This document shows positions 7,224 through 13,641 of a stretch of DNA of 17,793 bases, in pieces (the first letter of the stretch is position 1; each line of letters begins with the position of its first letter). The notes beneath the pieces are model-generated. The model did no database searches. It had not been told where the DNA came from and saw only the letters and a program-made list of their open reading frames with translations. The stretch lies in NCBI GenBank assembly GCA_041158165.1, contig JBEBBW010000030.1, positions 1 to 17,793 on the forward strand, written 5' to 3'. The stretch is from TMED14 sp041158165. Lineage in GTDB: Bacteria > Bacteroidota > Bacteroidia > Flavobacteriales > Schleiferiaceae. A program made the translations under genes and the position numbers.

Positions 7224-7856
7224 TCAGTCGAGGATTTCGATTCGGTTGCGCCCGAGTTTAACTTGTCCCTCACTCTCCAGGCGTTTGAGGAGTCGAGAAA
7301 CGACTTCGCGCGACGAATTCAGGGCCTGCGCGATGTCAAAATGACTCAAGTGCACGGTGCGGTCGTCTGACCTGCGCGCTTTTTCGTGAAGAAAGTGAAG
7401 CAGCCGTTCGTCCAGTTGCCGAAAAGCGACATCGTCTAAAGCGTTTAATGCTTCGTCAAAGCGTTTTTGGTAGGAACGAAGCACGTAGTTCATCCACTCG
7501 GTATTGGAGTGGAGAAGATTTTGAACCACCGCGATGGGAACACAGAGGACGGTGCTGTCCTCTTCAGCAACCACCTCAAGGCTAGGGGATTGGCCGTAGA
7601 GGCTTCCGAAGGTGTTGCTGCATGCACTGCCGGGCTCTAGCGTGTAGAGGTAGAGTTCGCGGTCGTCGGCTTCGTCCTTTCGCGCCACCCGAAGGCTTCC
7701 CTCGAGCACGATGGGTACGTACTTCATCGATTGCCCCGGCTCCATGACGAAGTCGCCCGAGCGAAACGTCAGGATACGGCCTTCGCGGGCCAAGGTCTCG
7801 GCAAGTTCCACAGATGCGAAGCCAAGGGCTTCTTGAATTTTGGACACGGGTACCAT
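7224..7856 (-). CDS. Crp/Fnr family transcriptional regulator
   Basis: A 210-residue regulator with the two-domain CRP layout. The N-terminal cyclic-nucleotide-binding-like beta roll spans about residues 20-125 (LTFRSGDFVMEPGQ, IVLEGSLRVARKDEADDRELYLYTLEPG), and the long dimerisation helix covers about 125-150. The C-terminal winged helix-turn-helix follows, with VHLSHFDIAQALNSSREVVS and RLLKRLESEGQVKL as the recognition region. It lacks the N-terminal four-cysteine cluster of FNR, so oxygen sensing through an iron-sulfur cluster is unlikely. The phosphate-binding RxS motif of true cAMP receptors is not obvious either, so the ligand is unknown. It is divergent from the phoH-like gene across a 135-bp gap that contains an 11-bp tandem repeat, and it is followed by the membrane TPR-like gene. 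Autoregulation is plausible but not shown. Confidence 0.9.
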   Translation of the reverse strand: MVPVSKIQEALGFASVELAETLAREGRILTFRSGDFVMEPGQSMKYVPIVLEGSLRVARKDEADDRELYLYTLEPGSACSNTFGSLYGQSPSLEVVAEEDSTVLCVPIAVVQNLLHSNTEWMNYVLRSYQKRFDEALNALDDVAFRQLDERLLHFLHEKARRSDDRTVHLSHFDIAQALNSSREVVSRLLKRLESEGQVKLGRNRIEILD

Positions 7857-7991
7857 AGGGGGTTTTAAAATTAGCGAAAAATGCTAGACTGAATTTGGGA
7901 GTTTATCAACCCGTGCTGTGGAAAACTTCGCTCGCTTAACGCTCGCTTAATCAAGCATTCCGGTAATTTCATCGGAACCAAAATTTGTTTT
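7857..7991. promoter_or_regulatory. Divergent intergenic region between crp-like and phoH-like genes
   Basis: This 135-bp gap must carry both promoters. On the plus strand AAAATTTG (7980-7987), one mismatch from TAnnTTTG, ends 4 nt before the phoH-like ATG. On the minus strand TAATTTTA, also one mismatch, lies near 7864-7871 before the regulator start. Between them is a perfect 11-bp tandem repeat (7929-7950). No RNA gene or ORF was found here. Confidence 0.5.
7929..7950. repeat. Perfect 11-bp tandem repeat, possible operator
   Basis: CGCTCGCTTAA occurs twice back to back, about 40 bp upstream of the phoH-like start. The 11-bp period is close to one helical turn, so both copies would face the same side of the DNA. 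It is followed by TCAAGC, giving a small imperfect dyad GCTTAATCAAGC. Operator function is inference. Confidence 0.6.
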
Positions 7992-9344
7992 ATGCCAGCC
8001 GCTCCCAAAAAAGTGAATAAGATTTTTGTGCTCGATACGTCGGTGATTCTCTACGACCACAACGCCATCATGAATTTTGAGGAGCACGACGTGGCGATAC
8101 CTATTCCGGTACTGGAAGAGTTAGATGAGTTTAAAAAAGGGTCCGATACCAAGAATTTTGAGGCCCGCGAATTCATTCGCATGCTCGACAAGAAGGCCGA
8201 GAATAAATCCCTAACGGACTGGATTGCGCTGAACGGTCCCAAGCGAGGTAAGTTCCGAGTGGTCATGGACACGCCAGGATTAGGTGTAGATGCTACCGCG
8301 GTTTATGGCAAAGGCAAGAACGACCACAAAATTCTCAACGCAGCGCTCTACCTGCAGGAGCAAGAACCGAAGCGCCCCGTCGTACTGGTCACGAAGGACA
8401 TCAACTTGCGCCTCAAGGCTAAAGCACTGAATGTAGCGGCTGAGGACTACCTCACGGGAAAAGTTAAAGAGTCCGATACCGTGTTCACCGGTCGGGCGGA
8501 ATTGGACGGTTTTCCCGAAAAGTCCCTTCAGACCATGTACGAGCAAAAGCATGTCCCCATGGATTTGTCGAGCAAAACGGTGCAAAAATTAGGGCTGCAG
8601 CCCAATTTGTTTTACATCCTTAAAAACGGAAAAAGCAGCGGACTTGGCTTTTTTAACTCCCAAACCTCCGAAATGGAGTTGGTGGAAAAGGCGGCGTACT
8701 ACGGAATTAAGCCGCGCAACGCGGAACAAACGTTTGCGCTGCATGCGATTATGAACCCCCACATCAAGCTGGTGACGCTAACGGGTGTGGCCGGTACGGG
8801 CAAGACCTTGCTCGCTTTGGCTGGTTCCTTAGAGCAGCGGCGTGATTTCAAGCAGATTTACCTGGCTCGCCCCATTGTTCCGTTGAGCAACCGCGACATT
8901 GGTTTTTTACCGGGAGATGCGGAACAAAAGATCAACCCCTACATGCAGCCGCTGTGGGACAACCTCAAGTACATCAAAAACCAGTTCGGAGAGCGCGACC
9001 GCAACTACAAGCAAATCGACGAAATGGTGGCCAATGAGAAAATCCTCGTAACGCCCTTGGCCTACATCAGAGGACGCTCGCTGAGCAACGTGATTTTCAT
9101 CGTCGATGAGGCCCAAAACCTCACGCCGCACGAAGTCAAAACCATCATCACTCGGGCCGGGGAGAACTCCAAGTTCATTTTCACGGGCGACGTGCGCCAA
9201 ATCGACACACCCTACCTCGACGAGCAGTCCAACGGCCTGAGTTACTTAGTCGATCGACTAAAGGGACAGCCCCTCTATGCTCACGTGTCGCTGGTCAAGG
9301 GCGAGCGCAGCGAGCTGGCAAACCTGGCCAACGACTTGCTTTAG
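7992..9344 (+). CDS. PhoH-like ATPase with N-terminal PIN ribonuclease domain
   Basis: A 450-residue two-domain protein. The N-terminal PIN domain (about 10-150) begins KIFVLDTSVILYDHNAI and keeps acidic residues typical of Mg-dependent PIN nucleases: Asp15, Glu43, Asp111 and Asp136 in TKDINLR. The C-terminal PhoH ATPase domain (about 235-450) has Walker A GVAGTGKT at 265-272 and Walker B VIFIVDEAQ at 367-375, followed by TGDVRQID. This PIN-PhoH fusion is found across bacteria and is related to mycobacterial PhoH2, reported as an RNA helicase/RNase. A role in RNA unwinding and cleavage is therefore likely but not proven for this branch. The ATG matches the family N-terminus and sits just after a near-consensus -7 box. 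The gene stands alone, convergent with pckA and divergent from a Crp/Fnr-type regulator. Confidence 0.93.
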   Translation: MPAAPKKVNKIFVLDTSVILYDHNAIMNFEEHDVAIPIPVLEELDEFKKGSDTKNFEAREFIRMLDKKAENKSLTDWIALNGPKRGKFRVVMDTPGLGVDATAVYGKGKNDHKILNAALYLQEQEPKRPVVLVTKDINLRLKAKALNVAAEDYLTGKVKESDTVFTGRAELDGFPEKSLQTMYEQKHVPMDLSSKTVQKLGLQPNLFYILKNGKSSGLGFFNSQTSEMELVEKAAYYGIKPRNAEQTFALHAIMNPHIKLVTLTGVAGTGKTLLALAGSLEQRRDFKQIYLARPIVPLSNRDIGFLPGDAEQKINPYMQPLWDNLKYIKNQFGERDRNYKQIDEMVANEKILVTPLAYIRGRSLSNVIFIVDEAQNLTPHEVKTIITRAGENSKFIFTGDVRQIDTPYLDEQSNGLSYLVDRLKGQPLYAHVSLVKGERSELANLANDLL

Positions 9345-9359
9345 GCTAGGTCCCGGGTC

Positions 9360-9391
9360 AAAAAAAACGGCGGGCCCAACGGCCCGCCGTT
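9360..9391 (-). terminator. Intrinsic terminator of pckA
   Basis: The 11-bp perfect stem AACGGCGGGCC (9366-9376) / GGCCCGCCGTT (9381-9391) has a CAAC loop. On the minus strand it runs into eight T residues (9367-9360), an ideal U-tract, starting 20 nt after the pckA stop. On the plus strand there is no U-tract after the hairpin, so it is a weaker terminator for the phoH-like gene. Confidence 0.88.
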
Positions 9392-9411
9392 AACGTACTG
9401 AACGCTTGGAT

Positions 9412-10998
9412 CTAGCGTGGTCCTGCGGCCTTGATTTCGTCGGTTGTTCCCGCTTCAAACTTGGTGAAGTTGTCGCGGAACAATCCAGCAAGGCGCGCTG
9501 CACCCGCGTCATAGGCCGCTTTGTCGGTCCAGGTTTCGCGCGGATCGAGGATCTCGGTGGGTACGCCCGGACAGGCCGCAATGCGGGCCAAGCCAAAACG
9601 GGCGTCCGTTACGGTTGGGGCATTGTCGAGTTCGCCAGCTATCGCAGCCTGAATGAGGCGGCGCGTGTTCTTGAGTGAAATGCGCTGGCCGGTGCCGTAG
9701 GCGCCGCCGGTCCAACCCGTATTCACGAGCCATACTTGAATGTCGGTTCCCTCGAGCTTGTTCATCAGCATTTCAGCATACTCCGAAGGATGCAGGGGCA
9801 TGAAGGGCGCACCAAAACAGGCAGAGAAGGCCGCCTTAGGCTCGGTTACACCCGCTTCGGTTCCCGCAACCTTAGCCGTGTAGCCACTCATGAAGTGGTA
9901 GGCGGCTTGGGCACGGGTCAGCTTCGAAAGCGGAGGCAGGATTCCGTAGGCGTCTGCGGTCAAGAAAAACACGTGCTTCGGAGCCGGTCCTTGCGACGGC
10001 AATACGATGTTGTCGATGTAGTCGATTGGGTACGAAACACGGGTGTTTTCGGTGATTTTCTTGCTCGTGTAGTCGGGCACGCCGGCGGCGTCGATCGCTA
10101 CGTTTTCAAGAAGTGCCCCCGGGCGAATTGCGCGAAAAATGTCGGGTTCCTTTTCTTCGGTTAGGTCGATCACTTTGGCGTAGCAGCCGCCTTCAAAATT
10201 GAATACGCGGCCGTCGGGCGTCCAGCCGTGCTCGTCGTCGCCGATGAGTTGGCGGTTAGGGTCTGCACTCAACGTTGTTTTTCCGGTGCCCGAAAGTCCG
10301 AAGAATAGGGCCGTAGCGCCGTCTTCACCAAGGTTGGCGGAACAGTGCATCGGAAGCGTGTGGTGCTGGGTGGGCAAAAGGAAGTTCAGCGCGCTGAAGA
10401 TTCCTTTCTTCATTTCGCCGGTGTAGCCAGTACCGCCGATCAAAATGGTTTTGTCTTCAAAGCTCAGAATGGCGAAATTGCCTTGGCGGGTTCCGTCGCG
10501 CTGCGGGTCTGCTTCAAAGCCCGGAGCGTGGATAATGGTCCACTCAGGGTTCATGTGCTCCAGTTCCGCGGCAGTAGGGCGCAGGAACATGTTGTAGCAG
10601 AACAAATTGTGCTCAGGAAATTCATTGATCACGCGCAGGCTGATCTGCACCGAAGGCTCGGCTCCGGCGAATGCATCGCGCACGTAAAGGTTCTTGCCGT
10701 TGAGGTAGTCCAGTACGCGCACCTTGAGGGCACGGTAGGCATCTGCTTCAAATGGAATGTTGACTTTTCCCCACCATACGCGGTCCGTCGTGTGGGCGTC
10801 GCGCACAATAAAGCGGTCTTCCGGAGAGCGGCCGGTGAACTTCCCCGTGGGGATGTTCAGCACGCCGTTGGCGGTCAAGGTTCCGCGCCCCATGTCGAGG
10901 GCAAGCTGCGTTAAGGTTTGGGGATCAAGTTGGTAGCTAAACTGTGCGCGATCTAAGCCGGTAACGCTTATTGCGCCTGCAGAAGAAGTGAGGCTCAT
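9412..10998 (-). CDS. pckA: ATP-dependent phosphoenolpyruvate carboxykinase
   Basis: PckA converts oxaloacetate and ATP to phosphoenolpyruvate, CO2 and ADP in the cytoplasm: the entry to gluconeogenesis, or the reverse anaplerotic reaction. The 528 residues match the ATP-type family. Visible signatures are the oxaloacetate-binding RSPEDRF (about 57-63), GGTGYTGEMKKG, the kinase-1a P-loop GLSGTGKTTLSADP, the metal-binding LIGDDEHGW and the adenine-side ENTRVSYPIDYIDN. The ATG at 10998 gives the usual short N-terminus before the LDPQTLTQLALDMGRG region. An exact TAnnTTTG box lies 26 nt upstream, inside the short gap shared with the divergent saccharopine dehydrogenase-family gene, and a strong terminator follows. 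The gene appears to be monocistronic. Confidence 0.98.
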   Translation of the reverse strand: MSLTSSAGAISVTGLDRAQFSYQLDPQTLTQLALDMGRGTLTANGVLNIPTGKFTGRSPEDRFIVRDAHTTDRVWWGKVNIPFEADAYRALKVRVLDYLNGKNLYVRDAFAGAEPSVQISLRVINEFPEHNLFCYNMFLRPTAAELEHMNPEWTIIHAPGFEADPQRDGTRQGNFAILSFEDKTILIGGTGYTGEMKKGIFSALNFLLPTQHHTLPMHCSANLGEDGATALFFGLSGTGKTTLSADPNRQLIGDDEHGWTPDGRVFNFEGGCYAKVIDLTEEKEPDIFRAIRPGALLENVAIDAAGVPDYTSKKITENTRVSYPIDYIDNIVLPSQGPAPKHVFFLTADAYGILPPLSKLTRAQAAYHFMSGYTAKVAGTEAGVTEPKAAFSACFGAPFMPLHPSEYAEMLMNKLEGTDIQVWLVNTGWTGGAYGTGQRISLKNTRRLIQAAIAGELDNAPTVTDARFGLARIAACPGVPTEILDPRETWTDKAAYDAGAARLAGLFRDNFTKFEAGTTDEIKAAGPR

Positions 10999-11024
10999 GG
11001 GTATACGGTTATCAAGGGTTAGTG

Positions 11025-11032
11025 CAAAATTA
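11025..11032 (-). promoter_or_regulatory. Predicted -7 promoter box of pckA
   Basis: TAATTTTG on the minus strand is an exact TAnnTTTG match, 26 nt before the pckA ATG. It lies in the 62-bp divergent gap. On the other strand a weaker TACCTTG (11036-11042) sits 18 nt before the saccharopine dehydrogenase-family GTG, so the two core promoters abut and may interfere. Confidence 0.5.
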
Positions 11033-11060
11033 CGGTACCTTGCAGGCTCAATCGACCCTT

Positions 11061-12398
11061 GTGAAAAAGATCGCTGTCCTCGGAGCAGGCCGGTCCGCCG
11101 GCCCCCTCATTGAATACCTCGCTACCCATCCGGATTCCAGCGCGTGGACCGTGTCGGTGTATGACCAAGATGCCGAAACATTAGCGCGAAAAACGGCATC
11201 GCTTCCCAACATCACGGTGGCCTCGGGCGACCTGCGGAGCGAAGAACTTTTAGACCAAATCGTGTCGGCCCACGACGTGGTGGTGTCCATGCTTCCGGCC
11301 TTTATGCACATGCCCGTCGCGTTGCGCTGTGTGCGCATGGCGAAGCACCTGGTTACGGCGTCCTACATAAGTCCTGAAATGCAGGCGCTTGACGCCGAAG
11401 TGAAGGCCAAAGGCTTGGTCTTTGTCAACGAATGCGGCGTCGACCCGGGCATTGACCACATGTCGACGATGGAGCTGCTGAACCGCCTTCGCGGTGAGGG
11501 GGCGGAGGTTACGTCCTACGAGAGCTTCTGTGGCGGGATTCTAGCCCCTGAAAGTCCGAGCAATCCGTGGTCCTACAAATTCACCTGGAATCCGCGCAAC
11601 GTGGTCCTCGCCGGCGCAGGCGGCGCAGTGCACTTCGTTCAGGAGGGCAACTTCAAGCACATTCCCTACCACCAGGTATTTCGCCGCACCGAGTTTTTGG
11701 ACATACCGGGCTACGGACGCTTTGAGGGCTATGCAAACCGCGATTCGCTGAAGTACCAATCTGCCTACGGCCTCGACGGGGTAGGGACGATGTACCGCGG
11801 AACCCTTCGCCGCCCGGGCTTTTGCCGCGCTTGGGACGTTTTTGTTCAGCTCGGAGCCACCGACGACAGCTACCCGCTTGAACGGGTGGATCAAATGACG
11901 CATCGGGAGTTCCTGAACACGTTCTTAGCCTACCATCCGACGGACAGCGTCGAGCTCAAGCTGATGCACTACCTCAGCATCAGCCAAGATTCGGACCTCA
12001 TGGAAAAGCTGTCGTGGCTCGGCCTCTTTAGTTCGGAACCCGTTGGTCTTTCCGAGGGCACGCCCGCGCAGGTTCTGCAGCACATTTTGATGAAAAAGTG
12101 GACGATGACCAACGACGACGTCGACATGCTGGCCATGATTCACCGAATCGAATACGCACTTGATGGGCAACGCCACGAGCTGCAGTCGTCGTTGATCGCC
12201 AAAGGCAAGTCTTCGGAGGTTACCGCCATGTCCTACACGGTGGGCTGGCCGGTTGCGATGGCTACGCGCCTTGCTGCACTGGACTTGATCCCGGAGCGGG
12301 GCGTGCTGATGCCGACGATTCCGTCGCTGTATCAGCCCATTTTGGCCGAGTTGGGTTCGCGCGGAATTCGCTTCGACGAGCGCGTTTACAAGCTGTAG
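11061..12398 (+). CDS. Saccharopine dehydrogenase family protein (saccharopine reductase-like)
   Basis: A 445-residue NAD(P)-dependent oxidoreductase with an N-terminal Rossmann fold: KKIAVLGAGRSAGPLIEYL, then VYDQDAETLARK and the DVVVSMLPAFMHMPVALRCV loop. The catalytic/substrate domain contains FVNECGVDPGIDHMSTMELL and SYESFCGGILAPESPSNPWSY (split here only by description), typical of Lys9-type saccharopine reductases. Such enzymes act in lysine metabolism through saccharopine, but the direction and exact substrate in Bacteroidota are not settled from sequence. I chose GTG 11061 because it puts the Rossmann glycine motif at the very N-terminus, as in relatives; a GTG at 11022 in the same frame would run through the pckA promoter. 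The last 13 nt overlap the convergent rimM end. Confidence 0.88.
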   Translation: MKKIAVLGAGRSAGPLIEYLATHPDSSAWTVSVYDQDAETLARKTASLPNITVASGDLRSEELLDQIVSAHDVVVSMLPAFMHMPVALRCVRMAKHLVTASYISPEMQALDAEVKAKGLVFVNECGVDPGIDHMSTMELLNRLRGEGAEVTSYESFCGGILAPESPSNPWSYKFTWNPRNVVLAGAGGAVHFVQEGNFKHIPYHQVFRRTEFLDIPGYGRFEGYANRDSLKYQSAYGLDGVGTMYRGTLRRPGFCRAWDVFVQLGATDDSYPLERVDQMTHREFLNTFLAYHPTDSVELKLMHYLSISQDSDLMEKLSWLGLFSSEPVGLSEGTPAQVLQHILMKKWTMTNDDVDMLAMIHRIEYALDGQRHELQSSLIAKGKSSEVTAMSYTVGWPVAMATRLAALDLIPERGVLMPTIPSLYQPILAELGSRGIRFDERVYKL

Positions 12399-12904
12399 AG
12401 CTCTTCGGGCGCCTTCAAGTAGAGCACCTTGGTGCCTTTGTCGACCCGGTCGATGAAGGCATCAATCACGGGGATAAGTACGGGCTGGTCCTTGCCCTCC
12501 ACGTGAATTTCAAACAGGTCTTGGCCGGGGTATTCTAGTACTTGGCTCACGACCATCGCGGCCTCCACGCCGGGATTGAGCACGGTGTAGCCCTTTAGGT
12601 CGTGGTAGTAGAACTGATCGTCGTCCAATTCGGGCAGCAAGCTTTCGGGTAGCCAGAGGCTTTTGCCGACCATAGCTTGGGCTTCGGGTTCGCTGTTCAC
12701 GTCCTCAAAGCGGACTATGGCTTCTTCGGCGTTTACGCTGCGATGGGTCGCAACGAAAAAGGGAAGGGCCTTGCCGCGATCTTCCACGAAGTACGCGTCA
12801 AGGCCCTGATACGGTGTCGGATCGTCTGCGGTGATGCGCACCACAACGTCCCCCTTAAATCCGTGCTTCTTGCGCACGTAGCCGACCTGGAAGTAGCCCT
12901 CCAC
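12386..12904 (-). CDS. rimM: 16S rRNA processing / ribosome maturation factor RimM
   Basis: RimM binds S19 in the 30S head and helps late maturation of 16S rRNA. The 172 residues show the N-terminal RimM domain (about 5-85: FQVGYVRKKHGFKGDVVV, then a mainly beta domain) and the C-terminal PRC-barrel (about 95-170: DDQFYYHDLKGYTVL and a VLIPVIDAFIDRVD strand). The start is GTG at 12904. No ATG lies between it and the rpsP stop 12 nt upstream, and the family N-terminus fits this codon. rpsP and rimM are in the same reading frame, separated only by a TAA and four codons. The rpsP-rimM pairing is conserved across bacteria. Confidence 0.95.
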   Translation of the reverse strand: MEGYFQVGYVRKKHGFKGDVVVRITADDPTPYQGLDAYFVEDRGKALPFFVATHRSVNAEEAIVRFEDVNSEPEAQAMVGKSLWLPESLLPELDDDQFYYHDLKGYTVLNPGVEAAMVVSQVLEYPGQDLFEIHVEGKDQPVLIPVIDAFIDRVDKGTKVLYLKAPEELYSL

Positions 12905-12916
12905 GGTCGTACAAGA

Positions 12917-13531
12917 TTATTCGGCGTCGGCTGCGGGAGCCTCTTCGGTTGCAGCTTCTGCGGCGGGCGCCTCTTCTGCTGCGACTTCAGCAACGGCCTC
13001 GGCAGCAACCTCGGCAACTTCTTCTGAAGCAGCTTCTTCAGCAACCTCTTCGGCTACAGGCGCTTCTTCTACCACGGCAAACTTGGCTGCAACAGCTTCG
13101 GCTTTCTTGGCGTTGGCGTCAGCTTCTGCTTTGAGGCGGTCAGACTTGGCCTTGCTGGCGGCGCTTGACAGGTTGGTGATTTTGCCGTCGATAAGTGACT
13201 GCTTGTCGTTGAGCCACTTGGCGAAACGCTCTTCTACTTGCTCCGCAGTAAGTGCGCCTTTTTTCACGCCCTCGAGGAGGTGCTTTTTCATCAACACGCC
13301 TTTGTACGACAAAATAGCCCGGGCCGTGTTGCTCGGCTCAGCGCCGCTCATCATCCACTCCAAGGCACGCTCAAAATTGAGGTCGATCGTGGCGGGGTTC
13401 GTGTTGGGGTTGTACTGGCCCAAGTCTTCAATGAACTTACCGTCGCGCTTGGCGCGGCTGTCTGCTACTACGATGTTGAAGATGGGGCGACCTTTGCGGC
13501 CGTGGCGTTGAAGGCGAATACGTGTTGCCAT
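12917..13531 (-). CDS. rpsP: Small ribosomal subunit protein bS16 with long acidic Ala/Glu-rich tail
   Basis: The first 85 or so residues are a normal bS16, a primary-to-secondary 30S assembly protein: IRLQRHGRKGRPIFNIVVAD, GKFIEDLGQYNPNTNPATID and the SGAEPSNTARAILSYKG segment. The protein then continues to 204 residues, more than twice the usual length. It passes through a basic helical linker (about 85-145, KKHLLEGVKKGALTAEQVEE and a Lys/Ala-rich helix) and ends in a low-complexity tail (about 148-204) almost entirely Ala, Glu, Val and Pro. Extended bS16 proteins are common in Bacteroidota, so this is probably genuine; the tail is presumably disordered. The ATG at 13531 fits the family start. 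It is the first gene of rpsP-rimM, with an exact -7 box about 53 nt upstream. Confidence 0.96.
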   Translation of the reverse strand: MATRIRLQRHGRKGRPIFNIVVADSRAKRDGKFIEDLGQYNPNTNPATIDLNFERALEWMMSGAEPSNTARAILSYKGVLMKKHLLEGVKKGALTAEQVEERFAKWLNDKQSLIDGKITNLSSAASKAKSDRLKAEADANAKKAEAVAAKFAVVEEAPVAEEVAEEAASEEVAEVAAEAVAEVAAEEAPAAEAATEEAPAADAE

Positions 13532-13584
13532 AGTGAGTTAACGTTTTAGAAGGGTCCTAAACCCAGTTGTTAAGATTAGGGCTG

Positions 13585-13614
13585 CAAAAATACAAAAAAT
13601 CCGAATACCAGCAA
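13585..13614 (-). promoter_or_regulatory. Predicted rpsP promoter (-33 TTG and -7 TATTTTTG)
   Basis: On the minus strand TTG (13614-13612), a 19-nt spacer and TATTTTTG (13592-13585) match the Bacteroidota -33/-7 arrangement. This is the best promoter in the window. It would give rpsP a leader of about 45-50 nt, longer than the other genes here, containing only a weak GGGT/ACCC hairpin (13552-13564). Confidence 0.65.
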
Positions 13615-13620
13615 CAAGTT

Positions 13621-13641
13621 ACTAGCAACTAGCCACTAGTT
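13621..13641. repeat. Three ACTAG units at 7-bp spacing with a small inverted repeat
   Basis: ACTAG occurs at 13621, 13628 and 13635, a 7-bp period, just after the CBS-like gene. AACTAG-CCA-CTAGTT (13627-13641) forms a perfect 6-bp inverted repeat that touches the stop codon. There is no U-tract directly after it, so it is not a convincing terminator. Function unknown. Confidence 0.5.

Noticed and set aside
9736..10914. Plus-strand open frames inside pckA (for example 9736-10164 and 10345-10914)
   Set aside because: Antisense shadows of a complete, well-conserved PEP carboxykinase.
11022..11060. Earlier GTG start for the saccharopine dehydrogenase-family protein
   Set aside because: It would add 13 residues ahead of the Rossmann glycine motif and overlap the pckA -7 box; relatives begin right at the motif.
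13627..13641. AACTAG/CTAGTT inverted repeat as a terminator for the CBS-like gene
   Set aside because: The stem is short and AT-rich and is not followed by a U-tract; the nearest T-run is about 30-40 nt further on, in the rpsP promoter.
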